The notes beneath the pieces were generated by a model, which was given only the letters and a program-made list of their open reading frames with translations, had not been told where the DNA came from and made no database searches. Positions 27,101 through 37,665 of a DNA stretch of 64,000 nucleotides are shown piece by piece (the stretch's first letter is position 1; each line of letters opens with the position of its first letter). Made by a program: the position numbers and the translations under genes. The DNA comes from Lagopus muta (taxonomy: Eukaryota > Chordata > Aves > Galliformes > Phasianidae): contig NC_064439.1 in the NCBI RefSeq assembly GCF_023343835.1, positions 28,745,933 through 28,809,932 of the forward strand. The letters run 5' to 3'.

Positions 27101-27122
27101 GTCTGGCATTAGTCTGGCATTA
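27101..27122. repeat. 11-bp tandem duplication at the CR1 insertion edge
   Basis: GTCTGGCATTA occurs twice back to back immediately before CR1 homology begins. One copy belongs to the mariner, so the second arose at or near the CR1 insertion point. CR1 normally leaves little or no target-site duplication, so this may be independent slippage. Confidence 0.6.
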
Positions 27123-27129
27123 GGCATCT

Positions 27130-27331
27130 GGTTAGGCCCTGGAACGGGCTGCCCAGGGAGGTTGTGGATGCCCCGTCCTTGGACGTGTTTAAGGCCAGGT
27201 TGGACGGGGTCCTGGGCAACCTGATCTGAATATGTATGTTGGTGGCCCTGCTAGGCAGGGGGGTTGGAACTACATGATCCTTGGGGTCCCTTCCAACCCG
27301 GGTGATTCTGTGATTCTGTGATTCTGTGATT
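27130..27331 (+). mobile_element. CR1 LINE 3' fragment nested in the mariner
   Basis: A clean CR1 3' end: GGGCTGCCCAGGGAGGTTG, GGCCAGGTTGGACGGGGTCC, GTTGGAACTACATGATCC and a tail of three GATTCTGTG-type repeats. It lies wholly inside the mariner, so it inserted later than the mariner. It is better preserved than the CR1 at 23.2 kb, in keeping with a younger subfamily. Confidence 0.95.
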
Positions 27332-27479
27332 ATCATATAGCAATGGAAAGGTTGTCTTCTCTGTCCTGATTCTGGAAGTTTGAGCCATCAGCTTAGTTAG
27401 TCAGTGTTGTGATGCACAGGTGAGAGTTGATGGTTTGTCTGGGTTCCAGGAAATCTAGAAATATTACTCTTTTCCTATA

Positions 27480-27900
27480 TCCAAAAGACAGTGTTCATCC
27501 CTTTACCCATTGAAGGCTTGTGTCTTGAATGTTTTCTTTGTTGGAGAACTCACATGTCACCACTTCATGGACTGCTTTTGAATCCAACTCATACTGGTGA
27601 CATCACATCTCATCACCAGTAATTATTTGATCCAGGAAACTATCATCTTCAGCCTTGTATTAATTCAATAATTTCTGACATACATGCTGACATGTTTTTT
27701 TCAGTTCCTGTGTGTGATCATTCGTGGGACCTGTGTAGTGTAAACTTTGTGATATTCCAATGTTGCTACCATAATTTCCAACACATTGAAGCTGATATTC
27801 AGCTGTATAAACAGTTTCCTGTTTGGAATCCACAGATTTGCACAGATGAGCCAATCAAGAAGCTCTCCTTTTTTGGTTGTGACTGCTGTGCATGGCCATC
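27480..27900 (-). pseudogene. Mariner transposase, middle part (degenerate)
   Basis: On the - strand this segment keeps recognisable pieces of mariner transposase downstream of the DNA-binding domain. A block encodes GRPCTAV-like residues (GGCCATGCACAGCAGTCAC), then an YQLQCVGNYGSN-like helix segment, then CQ-CQKLLN and an IITGDE-like block at about 27,600 that corresponds to the first catalytic aspartate region of the DDD catalytic triad. Stops and frameshifts interrupt every frame, and the N-terminal part is missing from this strand because of the inversion. Non-functional. Confidence 0.8.
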
Positions 27901-27923
27901 TAGAATATGGCCTACATTAGAGG

Positions 27924-28209
27924 AACCATCCCACCAACATCCCATTACATTTTGTTCCTGTGCAACAGATGGCAGTAGAGGGGCGGTCTGACAGAATAGC
28001 ACCTGATATGGAAGTGCAGATGAAACGAAGGTGTGCCATTTTATTCATTCATAAAGAAAAAGTGACATCCACTGACATTCATCGATACTTGCTGAGTGTT
28101 TATGGGGACCAAACAGTGGATGTGAGCACAATAAGCTGGTGGGTAGCATGTTTCAGCAGTAGTGGCAGTGACACAAAAGAAAAGCCAGTAGGACATCACT
28201 GGGATGGTT
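27924..28209 (+). other. Inverted internal segment of the mariner
   Basis: This block of about 286 bp carries the untranslated leader and the transposase N-terminus on the + strand, while both flanks carry the element on the - strand. It is bounded by AACCATCCC (27,924-27,932) and its exact complement GGGATGGTT (28,201-28,209). The second mariner copy (43.2-43.8 kb) shows the uninverted order, in which the right-flank leader is followed directly by the sequence that here begins at 27,931. Confidence 0.85.
28006..28200 (+). pseudogene. Mariner transposase N-terminal domain (fragment)
   Basis: An ATG-led frame encodes MEVQMKRRCAILF, then DIHRYLLSVYGDQTVDVSTI and a W-FSS-G-SDTKEKP segment. This is the N-terminal helix-turn-helix region of mariner transposases, which binds the terminal repeats. 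It runs into the inversion breakpoint and ends without the catalytic domain, which lies on the other strand to the left. About 65 residues remain of the roughly 350 usual for the family. Confidence 0.85.
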
Positions 28210-28397
28210 CAATCGCTACCGCCACACCACCAACATCCACTTCTGATGTCATAGGGCAACACAATAAAATAGGAGGCATTACTTTGGAGCACTACTTCTA
28301 ACTAACAAACAAATTGCTGTTGAGGGAAGAAATAATGATTTCTTGTTTGTTATGGATTTTTCTCTTATTCCTATTACCTCTCTCCACTGCAAACCAG

Positions 28398-28402
<5 letters not shown>

Positions 28403-28431
<29 letters not shown>
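28403..28431 (+). repeat. A29 homopolymer
   Basis: A 29-base A run lies between the mariner end and the LTR-like element that begins at about 28,490. It could be the tail of an unrecognised retroposed insertion or simple expansion. Confidence 0.9.
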
Positions 28432-28434
<3 letters not shown>

Positions 28435-28489
28435 AGAAAGATTAGCATAGTGGAAAGATGAGACAAGAATGGATGGCAAAAGGGACAAC

Positions 28490-28730
28490 AGGAAAGAAAT
28501 CCTCACCCATCCTTAAGGAACTGGGCTCAGAGGGGAAAACTCCATAAGGGATGGATCTCCAAATAGAGATGCTTCCCTAGTGGCAGTCAGCCCTTAAATG
28601 GGGTCTAGGAGAGGTGCAGCCAGGCTCCCACCCCTTCTGGTCACACAGCTGAATTATCTTCACCTGTGCTCCCAGGGCTGACTTGGTTCTTTCCGCAGGT
28701 GATCCATCAGTGGTTCAGGCTGTAACTCAA
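28490..28730 (-). mobile_element. Dispersed LTR-like element, copy 1
   Basis: On the - strand this segment matches a second segment at 32,820-33,005 on the + strand. Shared landmarks, in order, are GAACCA-TGAT...CACCTG, an AGAAGGGG-type G-rich block, AGACC-CATTTAAGGG (a TATA-like TTTAA), and ATCTCT-TTTGGAGATCC, a small stem. A donor-like GGGTGAGG follows. Promoter-like box, stem and splice-donor-like site in that order suit a solitary LTR or a retroviral-type leader. I believe galliform LTR families contain this phrase, but I cannot name the family with confidence. Confidence 0.6.
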
Positions 28731-30785
28731 CAGTTCTCATACAGTATGTAATAACCCTGTCTTACATTAAAGGGGGTAGGCGTAAGGGGAGTTTTTCTTA
28801 GTTCTTTCTTGCTTTCTGTCTTAGACTTGTACACCTCTATGATGTACTTGTATCTCCAACAAGGAGTTAATTTGTTCATATAAATTATGTGTAAAGTGCT
28901 ATAGAAAGTCATGTTTGGAGAATCTAGGGACCTGTGGGATTCAGCAGCCTATGTTGTTTGTACAGTGACCGTGTATAAAACTAACTGCTGTCCTCAACTC
29001 TCACAATGGCTCTATGTAGAGATCAGGATAATGTAGTTTTTTCAGCTTATGTTATTTAATACAACAGTTCGGTTCATATACGTCAAAATTCAAGTCAGTA
29101 TGTGGGGGGCAATAGGTATTATAAAATATATACTAGATAACATGAACCAGCTAATGCAATTGTAGAAGCTTATTATATGTGTGTATGCAGTCCCAATCGA
29201 CTGAAATACTGTCAAGAAATAAAAAATAGTTCCTTATTTTTATTATACTCGTTCATTCTATTTATCTCTGTTAATATTCAGTATATTCCTGTCAAATGGG
29301 GTGAGAATAACATGCTAATAATGATCTCCAGTTCCTTACAGATTTTAAATTGATTGATATCTGTCAAGAAATCATGTGCATCATCACATCCCGCTTGTAA
29401 TCTGTGACATATCTCTACCTATTTTGTCAGCATTCAAATACTGTACTGACAGGTGCTGTTTAGGTCCTGAATATTGAAATACTAAAGCTTTCTATAAATA
29501 TCACCAACATTAACATCAAAGTTTTAACTCTAGGTGGCAGTTTATTCCATCTTTTTTTTTTTTAAGTAGGCTTAGCAGCAGCATATTGATTAGCAAGCTT
29601 TTCTAAATGCAACATTATAAATATTGAAAGAAAAAGCAAGTCAGACTATGATAACAGCTATTCTGATTTTTATGTATACTTTCCTAGAACCAGATCATTG
29701 AGTGTCTGAGTTTTAGAGGGTATGACTCACAAATTTTAGCTTCCAACTGATTGCGATTATCACTGAATCTGAGATAATTGGGAATGGCCTGATCCTGATC
29801 CTAAAAACTTTCTGAAGCTTCTTTTACCAAATGTGGCATCAAACCAGTTGGTAGCTACTTAATAATTTGTCTCCAATATTCTTATTGTTGCCATATCAAG
29901 TACTTGATGTTGGTTGCTGCTCCTGAGCAGCTCACAGCTTTTTTTGCAGCCTTATGCTGAGACTTTTGCTGTTGCAATGCAACCCTTTTGCCTTCTGCAA
30001 GACATTTGCACCAGCACTGTGCATTCACAGCAAGCTAACTTTTTCTATTTGCACTTGCTGAACTGTGTAAAACTACTTCTTTAAGGATATGACCTCCCCA
30101 GCATCTTTCAAAATCAATAAGACACCAGAATTAAATAGTGGTGAAAGAAGAACCAACAAGCAGTGGTGTAGCAACGCTTTGTTTGTCCCGTGTGCAGTTA
30201 AACCAGTGTAGTTCTCCAGGAACAGATCAGATCTCTGATCAGATCCATTTTATTGCAGCTTGACACCCATACTATGTGGAAAAGTAGATAACTGTTAGAG
30301 TATGTAGGAGTGATTCAAAAAGAAAGCACTCTGAAAAGTTATTGGCAAATTCCTCAGTCACTAGAATTGAAAAAGATAATAGGTTTTCAGCACAATTTTG
30401 GATGTTTCAATTTTGCTCTTTGCCTTTTTGACTGTGAGGGGCAATTGTGAGCATTCGTCATTTAACAGGCAGAGTCTTCAGGGTATTCCCGGTAAGAAAT
30501 GCTAATACTCCGATGTAGTAGATGAAAGCTATACTCAGTTTTTTTCTGGAGCCTGAGTTTACTGCAGATATTACTGATTGAAGTTAGATTTTTAAGGAGT
30601 TTAGGCTGCACAGTTGAATTAAATCATTGAAGGCCTCTACAAAGCTAAGAATATTCTATACTGAGCTCCACAGCCTTTAACATAGCTTGGTATGCTTAAA
30701 TTCAGTCTCAGAGGCTTGCCACCAATCTGGTTTTGTAGAAGCACTGGTGGGCTGATGATTTTAGAGAGGACATTTTCATGTTAAG
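28731..30785. other. No gene seen
   Basis: AT-rich DNA with a short T-run at 29,552-29,563. No open frame or repeat family is recognised. Confidence 0.4.
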
Positions 30786-30905
30786 AGGAGAATCATGACA
30801 CCATAATGTTGAGGTTGGAAGGGAAGAGCTCTGGGAGATTCTAGTCCCAGCTGCTCTGCTTTGAGCAGGAGGTAGGAGTCAGACTGGGTTATTCAAATCT
30901 CTGCC
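30786..30905 (-). mobile_element. CR1 LINE 3' end, old copy
   Basis: The reverse orientation of the CR1 3' end is visible as ATCATGACACCATAATG, then GAGGTTGGAAGGGAAGAGCT and a diverged counterpart of TCTAGTCCAACT (TCTAGTCCCAGCT). Only the last ~120 bp are recognisable and divergence is high. Confidence 0.6.
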
Positions 30906-32819
30906 AAGAGGTTCATTTTGTAGGACGATGACTGTTGCATTACAGAAAGCCAAGGGAGAGGAAGGCACATCCTTCACATTGGCAGGAAGTTATTTTTGAA
31001 ACTGACAAAATACCTTGTAATTGCTAGAGTCAGTGGGCACTATTGGGCGTTACTTACAAGGAAAAAATGCTACCCTTATTAACAGGCATATACCTCGACA
31101 GAATTCTGATGTCTCGCGTGATGCACCTTGACACTCGAGGCATAAACATTTGACAGGCAGCAAGAACCAGGACCACTGTTTGAACCATATTTTTTTTCAG
31201 TTGGAAAATCTAAAATGTAAAGCTGAGAATTTCACTACAGACCTCCTTTGTAAAATGATGCACGCTGGAAAAGTTCAATAGGAGAAATACAGACAGGTAA
31301 GAAGGTACACAGGAAAGGCATAATCTGTCAGAAACAAATCTCCAGCAGTTACTGTGGATGGACTAGGCTATGATCTGTCTGCTAAGCAAGATGAATAAGA
31401 CATGAACTGACATAAAACGTAAGCAAAGTGGACACAAAGTGTTTTGTGGCACAACTAAGATCATCTCAGATGGTCTGATATTCTCTTCTAGACAGGAAAT
31501 GGAGAAAGAAAGAAAAAGTCAGTGAGTGCTTTAGACCTTCTTTGCTACTGAGGGAGGGAACTGAATACAGCATGGTGTGTTGTCAAACACTAAGTATTTG
31601 TAAGAGGAAAATATATATATCAGCTTGGACAATTCTTTTGTGTGTGATTATCAACCATTACTTTCACAGAAATTACATATACACAGGCAAAATCTCGTTA
31701 CGGTTCACCAAAGGGAACAATCTAAATACCTGAGGGAAAAAGAAGAAATAAATAGTACAGAGCTTAGAAAGACAAGAAACTGAGCTAAAAGAAAACATTC
31801 AATGTTAGGTTGAGGAGCATACTTAAAAAGGAGAGACTAGAGAAGGAGTTAAATATACAAAAAAGGAAACTGTATGTGCTTTTTTATGTTGCCTTTTGTT
31901 GATTCGGTAACAAGAAAACCTATCCTGCTGTTATCAATGACAGTGAAAAAAGTTCAGTGGCACCAGCTGTGTCCGGATCAGGCTCACTAACTGCAGCACC
32001 TGTAAGTGAGGTGGTAACAGATGTGTGTGCTCCAGCTAATCCATGTGCAGGGGTACCATATGCTAGCTGTTTGGTTTAGAGTTAATTGGAAAATGTCCCC
32101 AGGTTAGACTTAAATGTCATTGTCGTGTTAACTATTCTCCTTGTGCGATGTTTCCCACCTGCTGGAGTGTTTTTACTTGTTGATGCTAAAGATCTCAGTT
32201 GATGTTTCCTGTGAGCCTAGATGAGTGTGGATAATTTTAGGTGTTTGATTACTAGGACTCTGTATCATATCTGAATACTCAGACTATTATACGAAGATAA
32301 GCAGAGCTCTGTTGCATGACTGGCAAAACACCAGCATCACTTCACTTGTAGACAGACTAGCAAAAAGTTTTTTAATCTGATGGTATCTAATTTAAAGAAA
32401 AAGTATTTACATAAAATGTGGAATGTCAACATTTTCAGGCAGACTTCTCTGAATATCAAGATATACATGATAGTTCCTAAGTTGGAAAGGACTTCTGTAT
32501 TCTGTGTTTATAGAAATGAAGCATTTCAACTGACATTGTAGTGCCACAAAAAAATTGAGAGACACTTGCCTCACACTTCCCACAAATTATAGGCTACTTG
32601 TGGGACTTGTTCAGACTTGGTTCACTTTGAATGATGTTTAATATTACTAAAAACAGCAAAATATTTGAAAGTTAAATGCTGCTTTCAGAAGTGATAAAAT
32701 ATTTAAGAGTTAGCTGAGAGCCCAAAAAACTGTGTCACAGTCCCCATTGCAATTGCATCTACTTCTCTTATACAACATGGTTTTTGCTCGTACATAATGG
32801 AAATACTAAGTCATGTCTT

Positions 32820-33005
32820 GAACCAGTGATTGAGCACCTGGTGGGAAGGCAGGACCAACCCAGAGCCCAGCAATGCACCTGAGTGACTGGAAGGGGCGAA
32901 GCCAGGATCCATCCCTTCCCAGACCTCATTTAAGGGTTGGTAGGTGGAGGCAGGGGTATCTCTTTGGAGATCCTTTTGCACCTGAGGCTTCTAAGGGTAA
33001 GTACT
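32820..33005 (+). mobile_element. Dispersed LTR-like element, copy 2
   Basis: This is the inverted partner of the 28.5-kb copy. It has the same order of GAACCAGTGATTGAGCACCTG, a GGAAGGGGCG block, AGACCTCATTTAAGGG and ATCTCTTTGGAGATCC, followed by AAGGGTAAGT, a near-consensus 5' splice site where copy 1 has GGGTGAGG. The two copies are about 4.1 kb apart and clearly diverged. No internal retroviral gene lies between them and, being inverted, they are not the two LTRs of one provirus. Confidence 0.6.
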
Positions 33006-34791
33006 TTTCTCACTTTATCTAAGAAACTCTGTGGATAGCCATTACAAACCTTATATCTCAGGCATGTAATCTAAGTGCTTTAAATAAGGACATTCTCTAA
33101 TGACTTTGTACAGTAATGTATGCTTTCATTTTAATGAATTCTCCTTTTGAAAAGGCCTAGTAGAGCTGTACTTAAACCTAAATGAACTAGTGGAGCACTC
33201 ACACCAGAAAGAACCTAAAATCTTACCTAATCTTTGGTGTTTCTGTAACTATCAGCTATATATCTGCCTTTGCTAAATTCTGTACAATTGGGATTTGATG
33301 CCTGCATTCTGGTAGATCTGTGGAATACGCTTTATTCTCCCAAAAATTTCCTATGGAATTCAGTCCATTACAGAATATTCTTATTAGCTAATCACTCTGG
33401 AAGTTCTTTCCCCTACAGCAGGTGGGTACATGTCTTACTATCCAGAGTGAAACTGTAGACCACGATGTGGTAAGCTTTACTGATACAAAAGTAACTGAGA
33501 TCCATGTGATACATTGCCCTCCAGGAGATAACATTGTGCAGACACACCTGAAGAGTGAGCAAACTGTGTCAGTACTTAAGTTCTTTAGAATGCAAGTAAA
33601 TGAAATGTTTCTCAAAGAAGACAGTTAAAGGAAAAGACATCCTCCACAAGATGAGGTCCTTCCAAAAACTCATCGTAACAAGCTCTGCTTTCCTGCCTTT
33701 TTCTTCACTTGATACAATTCAAATCAAGGCAGGCTGTACAGTCTGCTTTTGCCATTAATGCTTTATGTGCTATCCATTTTTTTCTCTTCCAAATCCTATT
33801 ATTTTCATTATAACCAACTAAACTGTCTGACATTAAGAATGTTAAGCTCAATCACAGAGGCTCTTGCATTGGTGTCATTACAAAATGGGAGGCATCTCAG
33901 GGTTGGTAAGTTCAGTTTCAGTGCTTTTTGAAGACCTTCATATGGTATGTAACACTTCTGAGTTCACTGACCTCTATGGTTTTGTTCTTTTATTTCTGTC
34001 TTGAAAATTCCTAAATCCTGAACTCACAGGCTTCTGGCTCAGGAGGGATTCATTACTAAGACTTCTTCCATCTCTTATCCTCAATTCAATTATCTCCCTT
34101 AGATGAATGCCCTCTCACACAGGTATATGCATTGTCATCTCATCTTTTTCCTCCAGAAGATATGCTCTAAGAAAGACTATGGGCCAATTCACACCACTGA
34201 GTGCAAGTTCGAAGTGCTGTCTCTTCAGTTTTGGCAGGCATGTGACTACATAATAATGTCCTTTAAACTTTCTGCTCATGTCAGAAAGCATGGATGCAAA
34301 GTGGTTTATCATAGGCTAGATTTCTGTGCACTATGAAGACAATAGGGGACCCAAAATTATGTTAGTTTGATGCAGTCTCACTTTAAAGCACCCCAGTTGC
34401 AGTTTATAACCATTCTAAGCATTAATATTAATGACAACATTTTTGTTTTTCTATCACTATTGTGATTCATCAAAGCAGTGCAAAACTCTACTGGTTCAAC
34501 AACTTAAGATGCAGTACATTCGCTAACATGAAAATCAGAGTGAATTTTGTTTTCAGAGTAGGCACGAATCTCCATAGAAAAGTTATTATTTTTTTAATAA
34601 CTACCTCATTACTTTAAATACTCTGTTTTTCCTCTATCGTGCATTTCCCCCCACATGTCGTTATGTTAACACAGGATGTCCTTAACTTCACACTGCTATA
34701 TAAGCACATGTTAGGAGTATGCCATTGATACTCAGAAATAGGCGGTATGTAAAGTTAGCTCAGGTCTCTTATCTTCTTATTCTGTACTTAC
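33006..34791. other. No gene seen
   Basis: AT-rich DNA without recognised repeats. A few consensus-like splice donors occur on the - strand (for example TCTTAC at 33,221-33,226) but without an open frame plus acceptor to match. Confidence 0.4.
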
Positions 34792-34897
34792 CTTTTCCTG
34801 TACTGCAGGATTCCTCCCAAGGTACACATCCTCAAATAGATTTCCGGATGTACTAATAAAAAACTTCATTTTTTGAGCAGATTCATTCTCCATGGTT
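34792..34897 (-). CDS. Candidate start-containing exon, unknown protein
   Basis: On the - strand a polypyrimidine tract and acceptor (TTTGTTTTTCTAAATTTCCATCAG split around 34,898-34,920) precede AACCATGG, an ATG in strong Kozak context at 34,893-34,891. Thirty-four codons then run open to AAAAG/GTAAGTA, a near-perfect donor at 34,791. The encoded peptide begins MENESAQKMKFF and continues through SGNLFEDVYLG to QEK; the other two frames of the exon contain stops. I do not recognise the family. The combination of good acceptor, Kozak ATG, single open frame and strong donor over 106 nt is more than I would expect at random, but no second exon was found to pair with it. It could be the start exon of a leftward gene whose promoter lies to the right. 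Confidence 0.35.
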
Positions 34898-35012
34898 CTG
34901 ATGGAAATTTAGAAAAACAAATAATTAAAACAGTATTTCTTCTGGAACACGTACTGAAGTTGATAACCTGACGCAATTTTATCTGCTGAAACTTCAGTAT
35001 GGAAAGACTATT

Positions 35013-35155
35013 GTTCAAGACCAGGTTGGATGGGGCCCTGGGCAACCTGGTCTAGTATGAGTTCTAAAGGTCAGTGGCCCTTCCTGCAGCAGGGGGGATG
35101 GAGATGAGTGATCTTTGGGGTCCTTTCCAACCCATGTCCTGCTGTGATTCTGTGA
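35013..35155 (+). mobile_element. CR1 LINE 3' fragment
   Basis: GACCAGGTTGGATGGGGCCC, a CTGCAGCAGGGGGGATGGAG variant, GATCTTTGGGGTCCTTTCC and a GTGATTCTGTGA tail mark a CR1 3' UTR. It is severely 5'-truncated. Confidence 0.93.
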
Positions 35156-36337
35156 CTATGCAATGAAACAGTTATCTTCCACTCAGTTCACTGCTGTTAG
35201 TGTAGGATATCCATTGCATGGACTCCTCTGCTCTATATTATGGAGATAAGGAACTGTAGTAGAACTAATCTGCCTATTAGATAAAAATATTTTATGTCAA
35301 AACCTCATGATAGTTTTGTGGATTTTTTTTTTTTTTTTTGTGTGTGTGTGAGTGTTTTTTAAGCTACTATTTCTAATGAGTTAGTTATATTTAATAATTG
35401 TTGCAAACTTTGTATTTTCTTTAGCTGCTTAAGCTATTAGGATCTTGGAACAATTTTGAAGAGACGAGAGTTTCTAATATGTTAAAATCCAAGGAAATTA
35501 TGAAGAAGTTTAATTCCAAAATATTTTCTGGAACATAACTTGTTCTAAACGTTAGAGACATCAGCTCTTCTAATAATGATGGACTTGGGCATTTCCAAAC
35601 TCTTGTTACGAATACAGAAAATAAAGAGAGAAGTAATGGGATTTATCAGGGAAACATCTGCTTTAAGTTAAAAAAAAAAAAAAAACAAAAAAAAACAAAA
35701 AAAAAACTTGATTGAATGTATAGTTGCTATTCTTACACAAAAACAGATTCCCAGAAGAGAAAATTGAACTGTGAATTTGGTTAAAGAATATGTCACAAGT
35801 AGCATTAATTGAGGAAAAAAAAACTGCTGTAAAGCAAGTATTAGTTATTGAAATATTTTTATTCTGTTTCAAAAGCAATTCTTTTTTTCTTCTGGGAACT
35901 TCTTGATAATCATCAGCATTCGAACATTTTTGTGCTCAGTAGTAGCTGGTAATTTTTAGGCCTTTCTGACAATTTCAGCCTTAAAACACAGTTGCAAAGA
36001 TTTACAGGGAAATTATTCTGTTGAAATAAGCAAACATTATAGCAGAGCACCTGGTAGTATTATGAAGAGGAATAGATGCATCCTGGGGAAATAATATAAT
36101 CAATCTATCAGAGCAGAGTAGGAATGTTGTGCCAGTTCTCGTTCAGCCTCTGCTGTTAATTGATTTCAATGTGATATTTGGCTTTTCATAGCAGTGTGAA
36201 TCTGCTAACTCATTCCTTTCATAGTGTATATCTCTTAGCTCTTCTCCCAAAGTAGTGTTACCTAAACTTTGTGTATTTTTGTACTTCTCTCACCCAAGCA
36301 CCATATTTTCACTTTCACTATTGTATTCCCCTCCCTG

Positions 36338-36369
36338 CCCCCCCCCCCCCCCCCCCCCCTTTTTTTTTC
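36338..36369 (+). repeat. C22 followed by T9-10 homopolymer block
   Basis: Twenty-two consecutive C residues abut a T run. Long dC tracts are rare in bird DNA outside special repeats. The G-rich complement can form quadruplexes, and such runs are common sites of assembly or length error. Confidence 0.95.
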
Positions 36370-37640
36370 TAGACTTGCTTAGTAATTTGTCAACATCTGT
36401 GAATTCTGACCTTCACCTTCAGACTCCTTCTAAGTCTGTCTTTTCCTCAGGTATAATAGCTTTCAGTATAACTCTATTCAAACATCAAAGCTGCACAGAA
36501 CACTGACTAGAACAAAAGACAGGAACCTTTACATTTATGTCTCTTTTGCCAGGGAAAAATACATCTTTAGGTGTATTGCCCAGTTTGCACCAGTTTATGG
36601 CAGTTCCACCTGGGCCAAGTTTTCCCTGTTTCCATATAAAATTATACAGAGCAATGTGTAGTTATACTGAGCAGTAACTTTGTTACTTCAAGATTAAGGA
36701 ATCTGGTTTCCTTTCCCATTAAAGCAGTGATGCCTGTTATAAAGGAAAACAGATTGGTTTTATAGCAGTTGTTTATAAAATATTCAGTTATAGATAATTT
36801 TGTGGGGATTTTTGTTCTGGATTTTTGTGTGGTTTTAAAAGTACGGTTCTGGATCTAAAGTTTACTCTTCCACTTTATATCATAATTATTCTGAGCAGTG
36901 AGGTTAAATTAAGTTCTAGAGTTTATCAGCCTTTTCCATTATTATTTTTTAAACGTAGATATCATGTACACTTTTTCCAGTCTCCCAGGAAGTATGCTAT
37001 TTTTCATGCATTTCTAAATATACATGTTTAATTCTGCAGTTATGTTGATCAGGTCTTTATGTATTTGATGATGAAGTTCATCAGATTGAGCTAATCTGAA
37101 TTTTTTTGCATTAAAGTATCAGTTCTCTTCATTCTTTGAAATAGAAATGTACTGCTCTGCTGGTGGTATTAATGTCTAGGCCTCTATCAGTTAGTTGTTT
37201 TACTAAAAACATTTAATTAAAAAAGGCTTTAAGCACTTTCAACTTCTCACCATAATAATACTGTGGTGCTTGCTCATCGTCTTATTGCTGCTTATAAAAT
37301 TAGTTCTTGTAACCTTTGCTTTCTCTTTTTATTTGTCTATATTTTATGTTCCTAGTTTCTGCCCTGTGTATCCATGCACTTTAATATTAGATAATTACAA
37401 AGAAACCTGATTTCCACTTTCTCCCTTTGTTACACAGTATACCTCTGAGATTTTTTAATTTATCAAAGAATTCATGATTTTGACTACTACATTTTCTTCC
37501 TTTATCGTATTTCCTCTGCTTTGGGGTAACGTGTATGTGTGCTTATATTGGGGTTTAATATAATTTATCTGAGGAACAATTTGTTTTAATTTTTTTCTTT
37601 TTTCCTTAGATGCTTACCTATATTTAATCTTCAGTCTGAT

Positions 37641-37665
37641 CTTTCTTTCTTTCTTTCTTTCTTTA
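37641..37665 (+). repeat. (CTTT)6 microsatellite
   Basis: A short perfect tetranucleotide array inside T-rich DNA, with no further structure. Confidence 0.9.

Larger units (their letters stand above)
26691..28292 (-). mobile_element. Mariner DNA transposon (Galluhop-type), interrupted by CR1 and internally inverted
   Basis: The element is bounded by mariner terminal inverted repeats. The left end reads TGTTGCTCTGAAAGTAAT and the right end carries the complementary GGAGGCATTACTTTGGAGC, and both are flanked by TA (26,689-26,690 and 28,293-28,294), the mariner target duplication. Flanking parts read as a - strand element (5' end on the right). A CR1 fragment of about 200 bp sits inside the left half. 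The middle block (27,924-28,209) is in the opposite orientation to both flanks, so the transposase is split over two strands. Net length without the CR1 is about 1.4 kb, close to a full mariner. It is a dead fossil. Confidence 0.93.

Noticed and set aside
28490-33005. Interpretation of the two LTR-like copies as the ends of one provirus
   Set aside because: They are inverted relative to each other, diverged, and no retroviral gene lies between them.
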